From contig NZ_PTJS01000001.1 of assembly GCF_002941025.1 (NCBI RefSeq), positions 248,001 to 312,000 of the forward strand: a DNA stretch of 64,000 nt. Direction: 5' to 3'. Source of the DNA: Streptomyces sp. QL37. GTDB lineage: Bacteria > Actinomycetota > Actinomycetes > Streptomycetales > Streptomycetaceae. Below the pieces are notes generated by a model. That model ran no database searches. It was not told the origin of the DNA and saw nothing but the letters and a program-made list of their open reading frames with translations. The translations under genes were made by a program, and so were the position numbers. Below are positions 19,901 to 29,923 of this stretch, piece after piece. How positions within the stretch are numbered: the stretch's first letter is position 1; every line of letters begins with the position of its first letter.

Positions 19901-22900
19901 CGACACCGGCGGCGCCGAGGGCCCAGGCCAGCGCGTTCTTGGCGTCGGCCAGTTCACCGTACGTCAGGGACCTTGTTCCGCCGTCGAGTGCGCAGTGGGT
20001 GACGGCGGTGGCCTCCGGGTCGCGGCTCGCGGCGGCGTCGAACAGTCCGCCCAGGGTCGTCGGGGCGATCCGGGCGGGGCGCCGGGCCTCGTCGGGCGCC
20101 AGCTCGTCCACGCGTGTGTCCGGCCGGGTGAGCAGGCCGGTGAGCGTCGCCGTGAACGTGCGAAGTATCGCCTGGACGGTCTCCTCGCGCAGCAGTTCCC
20201 TGTCGTGGATCAGGTTGAAGCGGGGGCGCCCGGCGGGTGTGCGTTCCACGACCAGGGTCAGCGGGTAGTGGGGGGCGCCCTCGTTGACGATGCCGGTGAT
20301 GACCAGTTCGTCGCCGGGCCGCCGCAGAGCCCCCGGGTCGGTCGCCACGTCGAAGACCACCAGCGTGTCGAACAGGGCGCCGCCACCGGCCTGACGGCCG
20401 ATCCTCGCCAGGGAGACGTGCTGGTGCGCCAGTACGGCGCCCTGGTGTTCCCGCACCGAGGCGAGCAGGTCGCGGCCCGTGCTGTCACCGTCCCAGCGGG
20501 CGCGCAGCGGGATCGTGTTGATGAACAGGCCCACCATGTCCTCGATGCCGGGCACCTCGGCGTCGCGGCCGGACACCGTGGAGCCGAGGACCACGTCCCT
20601 GCTCCGCAGGATGCCGCCCAGTGTCACGGCCCAGGCGCTGTGCACCGCCACGCTCAGCGGGACGCCCGCCGACCGGACGGCCGCGTCGATGTCGTGCTCG
20701 GGCTCCACGGCGATGTCGGCGAACCGGTCGGACGGGGTGTGTCCCTCGGCGACCAGGGAGGGGCCGGGCAGGCCGGCGAGCTGGTCGCGCCAGACCCGGT
20801 CGCTCTCGTCGTCGTCGGCCATGGCGATCCGGCGTACGTGGTCGGGGAAACCGCCGAGCGGATACCGGGCCCCCGGCGCGTGGTACTCGGCCAGCAGCGC
20901 GCGGAGCATCGGTGGCACCGACCAGCCGTCGGCGACGATGTGGTGGACGGTCTGCACCAGCACGTTCCTGCCGGAGCCCGCCCGGATGAGCGTGTACCGC
21001 ATCAGCGGGCCGTCGGCCAGGGCGAATCCCGCACGGCGGTCCCGCTCGGCATGGTCGCGGATCTCGGCGTCGGTGATGCCGGGGCGGTCCAGCGTGGTGA
21101 AGGGGGCCCCCACCCCGCTCTCCAGCACGGAGACCACCCGGCCGTCGGCGAGGGCCACGAACCGTGCGGCCAGATTCGGGTACAGGACGAGCAGACGCGT
21201 CGCCGCCGACGCCAGCCGCTCCGCGTCCACCTCGCCCTCCAGGGTGAGGAGTTGCTGCTCGACGTAGCTGCCGGCGGAGTCGTCGTCGAAGACCGAGTGG
21301 AAGTAGAGACCCTCCTGCAGCGGCGTCAGGGGCAGGATGTCCCGCAGCGCCGGGCCGTCCAGGGCGTCGACGTCGGCCTGCGTGAGCGGCACCGGTGCGA
21401 AGTCGCCGGGAGAGTGCCCACCGTGTTCGAGGGCGGCGAGCCCGGTCAGGGCCTCCCGGAGATAAGCGCCGATGGTGGCGGTGTCGTCGTCGGTGAACAT
21501 CCCGTGGGGCCAGGAGATGGTGGTCACCAGCTCGTACTCGCCGTTCGGGGCGGGTTCGGCGACCGCGTTGAACTCCAGTGCGCGCGGCAGGCGCATCCTC
21601 GGGTCGCGCTTCTCGCCCAACTGGCCTGCTGAACCCGCGAACTGCCAGTCGCCGGAGCTGCCGGAGTCGAGGCGGCCCAGGTAGTTGAACAGCACCTGAG
21701 GGGCCCGGGTGTCGAGCCCGGTGTCGGTGAGATACCGCAGGACACCGTAGGTGAGCCCGTTGCCGGGGACCCGGCCGAGGTCGTCCTTCACCGCCTTGAG
21801 CGCGGCGGCCAGATACGCGGGGGCGGTCGGGTCGGCGGACGCACCGGGGTCCACGACCACCGGGAACAGGGTGGTGAACCAGCCCACGGTCCGGGACAGG
21901 TCCGGCTCGAAGCCGGCCGTCTCCGCCACGAACCGCCCTTCGCGGCCGTGTCCTTCGAGTTCGACGTGCGCGAAAGTCTGGTCCTGCCCGAGGTCGCGGC
22001 GCCACCGGGCGAGGGCGACGGCGAGCGCGGTCAGCAGTACGTCGTTGACGCCCGCGTGGAACTTCGCGGGTACCTCCCCCAGCAGCGCTGCCGTGGCTTC
22101 GGCGCCCACCGACACGGTCCGGCTCCGTTCCCGGGCCACGGTGTCGGCTTCGGTCAGCGCCCGCCTGCCCAGCGGCCCGTCCGCTCCCGGAAGGGGACGC
22201 CGGAAGGCGGCGCGGTCCCGTTCGAAATCGGCACCGGCCAACAACTGTGTCCAGCGACGGAACGAGGTGCCCACCGGGGGCAGCTCGACGGGCAGGCCGG
22301 AGGTGAACTGCCGCCATGCGGTGGCCAGGTCATCCATGAGGATCCGCCAGGACACGCCGTCGACGACCACGTGGTGGACGGCCACGACCAGTTGCCGTGC
22401 CTCCCGGCGCCAGACTGCGCGGAGCATCACACCGGCGTCGGGATCGAGGCCTTCGGTCGCGAGCGCCACACAGGCGCCCGTCGGCAGGCCGCTCTCCTGC
22501 CATGCAGCGACGGCTCCGTCCGCCTCCGGGATGTCGAAGCCCCAGCGGTCGCCGCGCACCAGTCGGGCGCGCAGCATGTCGTGCCGTCGGGTCACGGCGG
22601 TGAGGATCGTGTCGAGGGCTTCGGCGGTGAGGTCCGCCGGGGTGTTCAGCACGACCGACTGGACGAAGCCGTCGATCGCGTCCGTCGTCCCGCCGAGCCA
22701 CCGCACGACGGGTGAGCCGACGACGGAGCCGGTCGCCTCGTCCCCGTCCGCCGTGGAGGAGACGTCCGCACGGCTCACGACCGCCGCCAGCGCGCCCACG
22801 GTGCTGTGGGCGAAGATCTGCCCGGCTGTGACGTGGAGACCGGCGGCACGCAGCGCGCTCAGCAGCGAGATCGCCAGGATGCTGTCCCCGCCGAGCCGGA

Positions 22901-24917
22901 AGAAGTCCTGGTCGACACCGACGGCGTCCAGCCGCAGCACCGACGCGACGGCCGCGCACACCAGGCGCTCGTTCTCGGTGGTGGGCGCCACGATCGTCCC
23001 GGCCCCGGTCCCGGGCTCCGGGAGCGCGGCCCGGTCGACCTTGCCGTTCGCGGTAAGGGGGAACTCCTCCAGCACGACGACCTGCGCGGGCACCATGTAC
23101 TCCACCATGTGCTCCTCGGCCCACGCCCTGACCTCGTCGGCGTGCAGCCCCTCGCTGCCGGCGGCCGGGAGGACGTACGCCACCAGGTAGGTGCCGCCCG
23201 CCGTGTTCTTCTTCGCGACGACGCAGGTGTGGCGTACGGAGGGGTGCTCCGCGAGACCCAGCTCGACATCCTCGATCTCCAGCCGCATGCCGCGGATCTT
23301 GATCTGGTTGTCGGCCCGGCCTAGGAAGTCCAGCGATCCGTCCGGGGCGAACCGTGCGAGGTCACCGGTGCGGTACAGCCGGGATCCGTCCGTCGCGAAG
23401 GGGTTCGCGACGAAGCGGGACGCGGTCAGCCCCGGCGCGTTGACGTACCCGCGTCCCAGCAGGAACCCTCCGGCGTACAGGTCGCCGCCGACCCCGGCCG
23501 GGACCGGGCGCAGCTCGTCGTCGAGTACGTAGAGCTGGGTGTTGGGGTTCGCCTTGCCGATCGACGTCGACAGTCGCTCGGCCGCGCCGCGGTAGATGAC
23601 GTGGGATACGCCGATCGTCGTCTCGGCGGGACCGTATCCGTGGTACATGGGGATGCCGAGCCGGGTGCGGAAACGCTCGTAGAGCTCCGGGGTCAGCACC
23701 TCGCCGCCGCACCACACGTGCCGCAGGCTGTCCAACTGCCCGGAGCCGCCTTCCATCTCCAGCAGCACGTCGAGCATGGACGGCACCAGATAGGTGAAGG
23801 TGACGCGCTGTTCGGACAGCACTCTCAGCAGATGGTGGGGATCGCGTTCGCCACCGGGCCGCAGGACCACGAGTCTGCCACCGCACACCAGGGGCAGGAA
23901 GATCTCGTTGATGGAGATGTCGAAGGACAGCGGCGCCTTGAAGAGTGACGCGTCGTCGGGGCCAAAGCCCAGGATCTCCCCCGACTGCCAGAGGAGGCGC
24001 TCGCTGATCGCCTCGTGCCTGATCATGGCCCCCTTGGGCCGGCCCGTCGAACCGGACGTGAAGATGACGTACGCCAGCGCGGCCCCGGGGACGGTGACCT
24101 CGGGCCCCTCGGAGGGGAGGGATCCGAAGTGCCAGGCTTCGACGGAGACGGCCACGGCCGGGGGTTCGCCCGCCGGGTGCTCACCGGAGTCGTTGAGCTG
24201 CAGCACCACCCGGGCGTCCTCGATGACGACGGCTCGGCGCTCGGCCGGCCATTGCGGGTCGAGCGGCACGAACGCGCACCCGGCCTGGAGCACACCGAGA
24301 AGGCCGATCACCATGTCGGCCGAGCGGCCCAGGGATATGCCGACGACCTGTTCGGCGGTGAGCCCGCGTCCGATCAGGTGGTGGGCCAGCTGTCCCGAGA
24401 GGTCGGCGGTCTCACGGTAGGTCAGTGAACGGTGCTCGTCGACGATCGCGACGGCGTCCGGTCTCGTCCGTGCCCGCTCGCGGAACATCTCGACGACGGT
24501 CGGGCGGGCCCGGTCGGCGTGGGTGTCGTTCCACTCGGTCAGGGCCCTGATCCTCGCCGCCGGGCCCACAGGGCCGATGCTGCCGAGGGGCCGGTCCGGG
24601 AAGTCGGCCAGGTCGTCCAGCGCGAGCTGTGCGTCGGCGGGCGCGACGCCTTCGGGGACGCGGATGCTGCGGCCGTCGGCGCCGACCTCCCAGCCGAGGG
24701 GTGCGGAACCCCCGTTGTCGACCCATCGGAGTACGTCGGGGAAGAGGGTGGCCGGGGTGAGATCGATGCCGTCGGGCCCACGGCCCGTCGCCCAGTACGA
24801 CAGACCGATGGCGCAGGCCTCGGCGATGGTCCTGTCGGAACGGTCACCGGTTCGCCGGCGTACGTCGTCGAGGTTCGTCGGGGAGAGCGACACGGGGCGA
24901 GCTGTGGGATCCGTCAT
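13962..24917 (-). CDS. cchH: Trimodular NRPS, coelichelin synthetase
   Basis: The protein has 3651 aa. Domain order, with approximate residues: N-terminal extension 1-130, A1 135-640, T1 around S679, E1 730-1180 ([10 protein letters not shown] near 849), C2 1195-1620 (HHIVADGWS near 1326), A2 1640-2140, T2 around S2189, E2 2240-2620 ([10 protein letters not shown] near 2362), C3 2640-3060 (YHLLLWDGW near 2762), A3 3085-3560, T3 around S3611, then the end. There is no thioesterase. Specificity codes read from the A domains are DINYWGGIG-K (A1), DFWNIGMVH-K (A2) and DMENLGLIN-K (A3). These are the codes reported for CchH: formyl-hydroxyornithine, threonine and hydroxyornithine. The E domains after modules 1 and 2 give D residues. 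The expected product is a coelichelin-like tetrapeptide, with module 1 used twice. Confidence 0.95.
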   Translation of the reverse strand: MTDPTARPVSLSPTNLDDVRRRTGDRSDRTIAEACAIGLSYWATGRGPDGIDLTPATLFPDVLRWVDNGGSAPLGWEVGADGRSIRVPEGVAPADAQLALDDLADFPDRPLGSIGPVGPAARIRALTEWNDTHADRARPTVVEMFRERARTRPDAVAIVDEHRSLTYRETADLSGQLAHHLIGRGLTAEQVVGISLGRSADMVIGLLGVLQAGCAFVPLDPQWPAERRAVVIEDARVVLQLNDSGEHPAGEPPAVAVSVEAWHFGSLPSEGPEVTVPGAALAYVIFTSGSTGRPKGAMIRHEAISERLLWQSGEILGFGPDDASLFKAPLSFDISINEIFLPLVCGGRLVVLRPGGERDPHHLLRVLSEQRVTFTYLVPSMLDVLLEMEGGSGQLDSLRHVWCGGEVLTPELYERFRTRLGIPMYHGYGPAETTIGVSHVIYRGAAERLSTSIGKANPNTQLYVLDDELRPVPAGVGGDLYAGGFLLGRGYVNAPGLTASRFVANPFATDGSRLYRTGDLARFAPDGSLDFLGRADNQIKIRGMRLEIEDVELGLAEHPSVRHTCVVAKKNTAGGTYLVAYVLPAAGSEGLHADEVRAWAEEHMVEYMVPAQVVVLEEFPLTANGKVDRAALPEPGTGAGTIVAPTTENERLVCAAVASVLRLDAVGVDQDFFRLGGDSILAISLLSALRAAGLHVTAGQIFAHSTVGALAAVVSRADVSSTADGDEATGSVVGSPVVRWLGGTTDAIDGFVQSVVLNTPADLTAEALDTILTAVTRRHDMLRARLVRGDRWGFDIPEADGAVAAWQESGLPTGACVALATEGLDPDAGVMLRAVWRREARQLVVAVHHVVVDGVSWRILMDDLATAWRQFTSGLPVELPPVGTSFRRWTQLLAGADFERDRAAFRRPLPGADGPLGRRALTEADTVARERSRTVSVGAEATAALLGEVPAKFHAGVNDVLLTALAVALARWRRDLGQDQTFAHVELEGHGREGRFVAETAGFEPDLSRTVGWFTTLFPVVVDPGASADPTAPAYLAAALKAVKDDLGRVPGNGLTYGVLRYLTDTGLDTRAPQVLFNYLGRLDSGSSGDWQFAGSAGQLGEKRDPRMRLPRALEFNAVAEPAPNGEYELVTTISWPHGMFTDDDTATIGAYLREALTGLAALEHGGHSPGDFAPVPLTQADVDALDGPALRDILPLTPLQEGLYFHSVFDDDSAGSYVEQQLLTLEGEVDAERLASAATRLLVLYPNLAARFVALADGRVVSVLESGVGAPFTTLDRPGITDAEIRDHAERDRRAGFALADGPLMRYTLIRAGSGRNVLVQTVHHIVADGWSVPPMLRALLAEYHAPGARYPLGGFPDHVRRIAMADDDESDRVWRDQLAGLPGPSLVAEGHTPSDRFADIAVEPEHDIDAAVRSAGVPLSVAVHSAWAVTLGGILRSRDVVLGSTVSGRDAEVPGIEDMVGLFINTIPLRARWDGDSTGRDLLASVREHQGAVLAHQHVSLARIGRQAGGGALFDTLVVFDVATDPGALRRPGDELVITGIVNEGAPHYPLTLVVERTPAGRPRFNLIHDRELLREETVQAILRTFTATLTGLLTRPDTRVDELAPDEARRPARIAPTTLGGLFDAAASRDPEATAVTHCALDGGTRSLTYGELADAKNALAWALGAAGVAPGTRVAVALPRSVEQIVALVAIVTAGGAYVPLDLAYPDERLEYILTDAAPQAVLVDREQRDRFTELLSRGPGAPPRVIVLGEELPEEPGPAPVTTRAGWHDPAYVIYTSGSTGRPKGVVVPHSSVVTLLANTRPAMDFGPQDVWVQFHSYSFDFAVWELWGALAHGGELLVPDYGLTRSPVDFHRLVRERGVTVLNQTPSAFYRFAEADRHAADPLPALRRVIFGGEALDPARLRGWVERHGTGSPELVNMYGITETTVHVTHRVLTDEDFDEDVSPIGGPVPGLATFLLDDRLRPVPPGRVGAIYVAGDQVSLGYLGRPGLTAGRFVANPFADDGSRMYHTGDLARRTLDGELEFAGRADDQVQLKGFRIELGEVEAAVRELDGVVDVAVTVAGSGDHLVAHVVGRVPGDLTGRLSAKLPAYMVPGRVLPAEALPLTVNGKLDRKALTERAAQDVPGPAADGSAPATTVSALATSGAASATSGSVLAALVEIFAEALPGSLSVDGDTDFFTAGGDSIVAITVINRARALGLSVAPRDVFLFRTPRALADHLGSRTPRATAAAPPIREDGPVAPTPVILRQRELGGSLARFAQARTVQAADGTGFADAERAANAVVAAHPALRLRLHEEHGVWTLRTGPARDVAVVRADATDATAAANEAAGRLDPEAGDVVAFSWLEPSRTLVVTAHHLAVDAVSWLVLLDDLDTVMRGATLPPPTTSYAEYADALSAGSAHVTDGLDHWITTLQAPPLLPAAERLRHTTAVLAPEVSDLVTRTAPAALGVGPTELLCGALRTALTHVQPSPTDLAVDLERHGRVPALEHHDYTRTVGWFTSIAPVRLSAHTDPVAAAREVARRQPDEHGHVAYGQLRYLNPQTAPLLRTRPQVLFNYLGRGSESQIPHITGGDQGSPYAVEVNAWTDEVSGSLHAAFTLADGIPDDLTGHWLDALERLAEASATAERTAPVTPLQRGLFFQAEMTGPAGHYVAQSYFDFDRRLDTDALSEAMAYVIARHPVVGAGFTTDDDGNPVQVLAAGRRVDVRTAELLTDEDVETLRARDRDTGFDPAEPPLIRMTVVRLPGGRDGLLLSYHLLLWDGWSREILLRDLFDAYRAILAGEELDTAPATPSFEDHARALAARDPEVSERFWAEHLAGLTGPTLLAGPDPSLPDTLPRALVHTLTAEESDLLRETAKAHGVTLNTVLTGAFGLLLGAHTGRSDAVFGVTVSGREGEGLSGIVGVLLNTVPMWTRARPQDTVQQYLSGVQAARVEAMEHEHLGLGEIQRAGGHGGLFDNLFVLQNFLDMDAFAAMNARHGITSVKADDSTHYPFTWVVTPGERLTVKLEHRDEEAGRARRLLDDYLRLLDDLARRTGPIGALRGPGPEPEPAGRTDIGTDTVVDRFDRAAGREPQRVALVAHGSTMTFARLRDRSRAVAGVLVGRGIGPETTVGLAIPRSLDSIVALFAVLRTGAAYVPIELDHPDERIAAIVDAARPDVILTVSAVSPRLTGDLIELDRPLPGSEPYVTFTPDDPHRLRHPAYTIYTSGSTGKPKGVVTEYAGLTNMLINHQRRIFEPVLAEHGHRTFRIAHTVSFAFDMSWEELLWLADGHEVHICDEELRRDAPRLVEYCAEHGIDVINVTPTYAQQLVAEGLLDDPARRPALVLLGGEAVTPALWQRLAETEGTAGYNLYGPTEYTINTLGVGTFECQDPVVGVAIDNTDVYVLDPWLRPLPDGVPGELYVSGIGIARGYLGQPAQTADRFVACPFGAPGERMYRTGDLVSRRPDGHLTYLGRTDQQVKIRGHRVEPGEVEAAFAAHPAVRFVAAVAQPDPQVDGAHRLAAYLVLSGSDLAAVASEVGAGLPDFLRPTHYAQVDGIPLTVNGKADTKALPEARPLGVLTTGGERGPETETETLVCEFFAEALDLDDDEVSAVSDFVSLGGHSMLAVRLIGLLRREYGPVITIRDLLTLRTPEAIARHLDDNT

Positions 24918-24975
24918 CGAAGACCCATCGTCCTTCCAGCGTATGAAAGTGGGACCAACTCAACTCGGGGATGGT

Positions 24976-26766
24976 TCAACTGCCCTCGCGCCAGGCCCGC
25001 CACAGTCGTGCGTACCCTCCGCCCAGGGCCACGAGCTCCTCGTGGGTCCCCTGCTCCACCACGCGTCCCTCGTCCAGCACGGCGATCCGGTCCGCGGCCG
25101 TCGCCTGGGTCAGCCGGTGCGCCACGAACAGCGTGGTCCTGCCCGCGCAGGCGGCCCGTACGGACCTCTCCAGCTCGGCGGCGCCCTCGCTGCCCGCCTC
25201 CGCGGTCGACTCGTCGAGCACGACGACCGGCGCCCGGTTCAGCACGAGCCGGGCCAGGGCGATCTGGGCGACCTTCGTGACGTCCAGGCGCTCGCCGCCC
25301 TCGCCGACCGTGGTGTCCAGCCCGTCGGGCAGTGCGGAGACCCAGTGTTCGGCGCCGACGGTGCGCAGGGCGGCCATCAGCTCACCGTCGGTCGCTCGGG
25401 GCGCGGCCAGCCGCAGGTCCTCGGCGAGCGGGCCGGAGAAGACGTGCGTCTCCTGCGTCAGGATGCTGACCAGGGCGCGCGCGCCGGCCTCGTCCATGCC
25501 GGCGAGGTCGTGCGGCCCGACGCGCACCGAACCGGCCTGCGGGCTCCCGATGCCGGCGATCAGGGCGGCGAGGGTCGACTTGCCCGCTCCTGTGGCCCCC
25601 ACCAGGGCGAGGGAACCGCCGGCCGGGATCGTCAGGCTGACGCCCCGCAGGACCGGCTCCTCGGCGCCGGGGTAGGTGAAGGTGAGTCCCTCCACCGTCA
25701 CCGGGTGACCGGTGGCGTCCGCGGACGCCACGGAGGCGTCGCCCACCAGCCGGTCCTCGGCGGACTCCCCCAGCACCCCGACCAGCCGGGTGAGGCTCGC
25801 GCCCGACTTCTGGGCCTCGTCGAAGGTGAACATGATGGCGCCCAGCGGCGTGAACAGCCGGTGGAACATCAGCGGCGCCGCCGACACCTCGCCCAGGCTC
25901 GCGGCGTCGGCCTCCAGGAGGACGTACCCCACCACGAGGATCAGGACGAGCCCGATGAACTCGGCACGGTTCTCCCGGCCGACGAACCTGCCGAAGATCC
26001 GGAAGACGTCGATGCCGAGATCGCGTACCCGCCACGACTTGACGGTGACCTTCTCGCGGAAGGCACCCTCCAGGCGGTAGGCCCGGACGGTGTCGATCCC
26101 GTTCAGTCCGCTGATCAGCGCCTGCGCACGGTCGGCCTGTGCCGCTCTCTGCTGCTGGTACAGGGGGGCGGACCGCGGCAGATACCAGCGCAGCGCCAGG
26201 GCGTACGCGGGCAGCGCACCGGCGCCCGCCAGGCCGAGCCTCCAGTCGAGCCCGAACATCCCGACCGTGGCGATGGCGACCAGCACGCCGGCCGAGAACA
26301 CCGTGGGGACGGCCGTACGGATGCCCCTGGACAGCACGGCCACGTCGTCTCCGACCCGGGACAGCACGTCGCCCCGGCCGACCTGCTCGACCCGTGCGCT
26401 GGGCATCCCCAGCACAGCCCGGACTGCGGCTTCCCGCAGCCGCGCGAGAAGATCCGCGCCCAGCCGCCCGATCAGGTACGTCGAGACGGCGGTGGCGGCC
26501 GCGCCGAGCAGCGCGGCGGCACCCATGAGGACCCCGATCGTGACCAGGACCGAGCGTCCGTCGCCCTCGACAACACCGTCGACCACCCGGCCGAGCAGGA
26601 GCACCGGAAGTACTTGGAGCGCCGCCCCGGCCACGGTGGTGAGCACGGTGGCGGCCGTCAGCCACGGCACTTCGCGGCAGCGCGCGGCGACCCAACGGGT
26701 GGCCTCGCCCCCGGCCGCCGTGCGCAGGGTGGCGGCCGGGGTGACGCGAGTGGCGCCGGCGCTCAC
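24976..26766 (-). CDS. cchG: ABC exporter half-transporter (CchG)
   Basis: The start is uncertain. GTG at 26766 (596 aa) begins 44 bp after the lipoprotein stop; longer frames run into the upstream gene with Arg/Pro-rich sequence typical of shadows. Six membrane segments are followed by an ATPase domain with intact Walker A (VGATGAGKST), Q-loop (TQETH), Walker B (VVVLDEST) and H-loop (VAHRL). The signature is degenerate: GGERLDVTKVAQ instead of LSGGQxQR. This is the mirror image of CchI, so the two should form a heterodimer with one working ATP site. Proposed substrate: the newly made siderophore. Confidence 0.85.
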   Translation of the reverse strand: MSAGATRVTPAATLRTAAGGEATRWVAARCREVPWLTAATVLTTVAGAALQVLPVLLLGRVVDGVVEGDGRSVLVTIGVLMGAAALLGAAATAVSTYLIGRLGADLLARLREAAVRAVLGMPSARVEQVGRGDVLSRVGDDVAVLSRGIRTAVPTVFSAGVLVAIATVGMFGLDWRLGLAGAGALPAYALALRWYLPRSAPLYQQQRAAQADRAQALISGLNGIDTVRAYRLEGAFREKVTVKSWRVRDLGIDVFRIFGRFVGRENRAEFIGLVLILVVGYVLLEADAASLGEVSAAPLMFHRLFTPLGAIMFTFDEAQKSGASLTRLVGVLGESAEDRLVGDASVASADATGHPVTVEGLTFTYPGAEEPVLRGVSLTIPAGGSLALVGATGAGKSTLAALIAGIGSPQAGSVRVGPHDLAGMDEAGARALVSILTQETHVFSGPLAEDLRLAAPRATDGELMAALRTVGAEHWVSALPDGLDTTVGEGGERLDVTKVAQIALARLVLNRAPVVVLDESTAEAGSEGAAELERSVRAACAGRTTLFVAHRLTQATAADRIAVLDEGRVVEQGTHEELVALGGGYARLWRAWREGS

Positions 26767-26809
26767 CCCGGCACCGGTCCGGGGTGGCGAGGGGGCCGGG
26801 CGGCGTCCG

Positions 26810-27862
26810 TCACCGGCCGGCCGACTTGACGAGCTCGTCGATCGCGTACGGCAGGGACAGCAGGGTGCCCTGGGAGAGAGCCGCACCGACCGCCGGGCCC
26901 TCACTGTCCAGCAGGTACGAGACGTTGCCGTCCTTGACCGCGGACAGGTTGTTGAACAGCTCGAACTTCTTCAGCGCCTCCGTGTCCGCCTTGTCGTTGA
27001 TGACGAAGATGCGGTCGACGTCGATCAGGTCGACGCGCTCGGGAGAGAGCGCGGTGGAGAACTGGCCGCCGGCGACCTTGTCGATCTGGGTCGCGCCCTT
27101 GTAGCCGATGCCCGTCAGCAGCCGTCCGCGTACGTCGGTGGTGGTGAAGGCCGAGATCGAGTCCTTGTACCAGGACACCGCGACCGCGGTCTCCTTCCCG
27201 AACTCCGGATTCGCCTCACGCGCCGCGTCGAGCTTGTCCTGGATGCCCTTGACCAGTTCGGTGCCCTCGTCCTCCTTGCCGAGCGCCTTGGCGATGTGCA
27301 CCGCGTTGTCCTGCCACGGAGCGCTGAACAGGTCCTTCTCGCTCTTGGTGCGGCCCACCGTGGGAGCGATCTTGGAGAGCTTGCCGTAGGCGGCCTCGTC
27401 GATCTCGGAGTAGACCGCGATGATCAGGTCGGGCCGAAGGGCTGCGATCTTCTCGTAGTTGGGGCCCGCGTCGCCGTTCTTCATGACGACCTCGGGGCGG
27501 GCGTCGCCCCACTTGTCCTTCACCCAGGGCCACTGGGTGTTGATGTCGGGGGACGCGCCCGCCGGGTTCGGGTACTGGTCGACCATGCCGACCGGCTTGA
27601 TACCGAACGCCAGGACCGCCTGGTCGTCCGTGTAGCCCACGGTGACGACCCGCTCAGGGGCTTTGTCGATCTTCGTGGACCCGAACGCGTGCTCCACCGT
27701 CACCGGGAAGGCACCGCCGGCGGCGGCCGGGGCCTTGTCGCTCGCCCCTTCCTCCGAGTCGGAACCGCATCCGGCGAGGAGGCCGACGCCGAGCGTCGCG
27801 GCGGTGAGGGTCGCCGCCAGTCGCCGCCACGGCTTCTGAAACGTCGATCTGTGGAAGAGCAT
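26810..27862 (-). CDS. cchF: Ferric-siderophore-binding lipoprotein (CchF)
   Basis: The protein has 350 aa. Start ATG 27862 is preceded by AGGGG. The signal peptide ends in the lipobox LLAGC, so it is lipid-anchored outside the membrane. The class III periplasmic-binding fold is evident: PERVVTVGYTDDQAVLAFG near the N-terminus, ALRPDLIIAVY, and a long linking helix. It lies between the CchG exporter and an iron box, and the uptake ATPase and permeases lie upstream on the same strand. It delivers ferric coelichelin-type siderophore to the CchCDE importer. Confidence 0.92.
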   Translation of the reverse strand: MLFHRSTFQKPWRRLAATLTAATLGVGLLAGCGSDSEEGASDKAPAAAGGAFPVTVEHAFGSTKIDKAPERVVTVGYTDDQAVLAFGIKPVGMVDQYPNPAGASPDINTQWPWVKDKWGDARPEVVMKNGDAGPNYEKIAALRPDLIIAVYSEIDEAAYGKLSKIAPTVGRTKSEKDLFSAPWQDNAVHIAKALGKEDEGTELVKGIQDKLDAAREANPEFGKETAVAVSWYKDSISAFTTTDVRGRLLTGIGYKGATQIDKVAGGQFSTALSPERVDLIDVDRIFVINDKADTEALKKFELFNNLSAVKDGNVSYLLDSEGPAVGAALSQGTLLSLPYAIDELVKSAGR

Positions 27863-27933
27863 CCGGGAATCCCCTGCTTTCGCGCTGTCCGCTACACCCC
27901 GTCTGAGGGCAGGCAAACCTTATCCATACGGAG

Positions 27934-27952
27934 TGAGGTTAGCCTAGCCTAA
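27934..27952 (-). promoter_or_regulatory. Iron box upstream of cchF
   Basis: TGAGGTTAGCCTAGCCTAA, read on the plus strand, is a near-palindromic match to the DmdR box (right half GCCTAA conserved). It lies 72 bp before the cchF start and 27 bp after the cchE stop, so cchF-cchG-cchH-cchI can start from their own iron-controlled promoter. Confidence 0.8.
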
Positions 27953-27978
27953 CCGGCGGTATTTCCTTGACGGCAACC

Positions 27979-28803
27979 TCAGTTGAGCCGCACGTGCGTG
28001 CGTCCGATGGGCACGATGAGCGGACGGTCACCCACCGGATCATCGATCACCTTGGCCCGAAGGCCGAAGGCCTCCTCCAGCAGCTCCGCCGTGATCACGT
28101 CACGCGGATGCCCCTGCGCCAGGATCGCCCCCTCCCGCATGACGACCAGGTTGTCGCTGTAACGGGTGGCCAGATTGAGGTCGTGCAACACCATGACCAC
28201 CGTGCGGCCCGACTCGTGCAGGTCGTCCACCAGATCGAGCACGTCGATCGCGTGGGCGAGGTCCAGGTACGTGGTCGGCTCGTCCAGCAGCAGCAGATCG
28301 GTGCCCTGAGCCAGCGTCATCGATATCCACACGCGCTGGCGCTGTCCGCCGGACAGCGAGTCGACGGGACGGCCCGCCAGCTCCGAGACACCGGTCATGG
28401 CCAGCGCGCGCTCCACGACGGAGGCGTCGTCGGACGACCACTGCCGCAGCCAGCTCTGGTGCGGATGGCGCCCCCTGGCCACCAGGTCGGCCACGGTGAG
28501 CCCTTCCGGCGCGACCGGGGCCTGTGGCAGAAGACCGAGCTTCCTCGCCACGTCCCTGGTCCTGAGCTTGACGATGTCCTCGCCGTCCAGCACGACCGCA
28601 CCCGCGGTCGGCTTGAGCAGCCGCGTCAGGGTGCGCAACAGGGTGGACTTCCCGCAGCCGTTGGGGCCGATGATCGTGGTGATCAGTCCTGGCGGGATCG
28701 TCACGTCGAGGCCGTCGATGACGGTCCGGCCGCCGTAGCCGACCGTGATGCCCGTCGCCGCCAGCCGCGAGACGCCGTCGACCGCAGACTCGGTCCTCGT
28801 CAT
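27979..28803 (-). CDS. cchE: Ferric-siderophore ABC transporter ATPase (CchE)
   Basis: This 274-aa ATPase is of the FepC/FhuC type. Walker A GPNGCGKST, Q-loop LLPQAPVAPEGLTV, signature [12 protein letters not shown], Walker B LLLLDEPTTYLDL and H-loop VLHDLN are all intact. Start ATG 28803 leaves a 58-bp gap after the permease gene; in-frame sequence further upstream overlaps the permease stop and is unlikely. It powers the CchC/CchD permease pair. Confidence 0.92.
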   Translation of the reverse strand: MTRTESAVDGVSRLAATGITVGYGGRTVIDGLDVTIPPGLITTIIGPNGCGKSTLLRTLTRLLKPTAGAVVLDGEDIVKLRTRDVARKLGLLPQAPVAPEGLTVADLVARGRHPHQSWLRQWSSDDASVVERALAMTGVSELAGRPVDSLSGGQRQRVWISMTLAQGTDLLLLDEPTTYLDLAHAIDVLDLVDDLHESGRTVVMVLHDLNLATRYSDNLVVMREGAILAQGHPRDVITAELLEEAFGLRAKVIDDPVGDRPLIVPIGRTHVRLN

Positions 28804-28861
28804 GTGCTCAGCGCCCACAGGTCCCCCCGTTGTTCCGGTTTCGTTCGGTCGTGTTCGTCGG

Positions 28862-29923
28862 TCATCTGAGGTTCGCCCGCACCAGCAGATATACAAGGAA
28901 AGGCCCGCCCATCGCGGCCGTGACCACGCCTACCGGAAGGGTGACCGGCAGCGCCGAACGCGCGGTCAGGTCCGCGCCGATCAGCAGCAACGCGCCCACC
29001 AGGCCGGAGGCCACCAGGGGAGGTGTCGGGCATCTCACCAGGCGCATGGCCACCTGCGGCGCCACCAGCGCGACGAACGGGACCGGGCCCGCGGCGCTCA
29101 CCGCCGCCGCGGCCAGCAGCACCGCGCACAACAGCAGCACCGCCCGCACCCCCGAGAATCGGACTCCCAGCCCCGCGGCCACCTCGTCCCCGAGGTGCAG
29201 GGGCTTGAACTGGAACGCGACAGCCGCGACGACCGCCAGGAGGACGAGCGTGCACCAGGAGACCACCCGGACCTCGTCCCACGACCGGTTGTCCAGCGAC
29301 CCGACCAGCCACGCCTGTGCCCGCGCCACGTCCCTGATGTCCGCCCTGGTCAGGAGCCAGGTGGTGATCGCCTCCGTCATGGCGGTCACCGAGATGCCGA
29401 TGAGGATGAGCCGGAAGCCGTCGATCCCGCGCCGCCACGCCAGGAAGTACACCAGCAGCCCCGTGCCGAGGCCGCCCGCGAGCGCCGCCGCCGACAGGCC
29501 CACGGTGCTGACGACCGCGGTGGCGGTCCCGCCCGACACCGTCACCAGGAACACCGCGACGGCACTGGCTCCCCCGGTGATCCCCAGGATGTCCGGACTG
29601 GCCAGTGGGTTACGGGCCACGGACTGCGTGATCGCCCCGGAGACCCCGAGGGCGATTCCCACCAGGAGCCCCGCCAGAGCACGCGGCATCCGCAGGTCCA
29701 TGATCACGAACTCGTCAACCTGCTCGCCCCGGCCCAGGAGCGTGGCGATCACCCGGGAGAGGCCGATGGGGAAGTCGCCGATCCCGATGGACAGACAGAA
29801 CACCAGGAAGGTGGCCGCCGCCAGCAGCAGGGTGACGCACACCATCCACGGCCGCCAGACGAACGACACCTGGCCGAGCCGCACACCGGGCGTCACCCGC
29901 CGCTCCACATCCGTCCCGTTCAT
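28862..29923 (-). CDS. cchD: Ferric-siderophore ABC permease (CchD, FecCD family)
   Basis: This 353-aa protein of the FecCD/BtuC family has about ten membrane helices. Family stretches include RMPRALAGLLVGIALGVSG, NPLASPDILGITGGASA and the late VPFVALVAPQVAMRLVR, which contacts the ATPase. The ATG at 29923 overlaps the stop of the upstream permease as ATGA. It forms a heterodimeric channel with CchC. Confidence 0.92.
   Translation of the reverse strand: MNGTDVERRVTPGVRLGQVSFVWRPWMVCVTLLLAAATFLVFCLSIGIGDFPIGLSRVIATLLGRGEQVDEFVIMDLRMPRALAGLLVGIALGVSGAITQSVARNPLASPDILGITGGASAVAVFLVTVSGGTATAVVSTVGLSAAALAGGLGTGLLVYFLAWRRGIDGFRLILIGISVTAMTEAITTWLLTRADIRDVARAQAWLVGSLDNRSWDEVRVVSWCTLVLLAVVAAVAFQFKPLHLGDEVAAGLGVRFSGVRAVLLLCAVLLAAAAVSAAGPVPFVALVAPQVAMRLVRCPTPPLVASGLVGALLLIGADLTARSALPVTLPVGVVTAAMGGPFLVYLLVRANLR

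Noticed and set aside
24976..26904. Longer N-terminus for the CchG exporter starting at 26904
   Set aside because: The extra residues overlap the lipoprotein gene by 95 bp and are Arg/Ser/Pro-rich; GTG 26766 fits the family start better.
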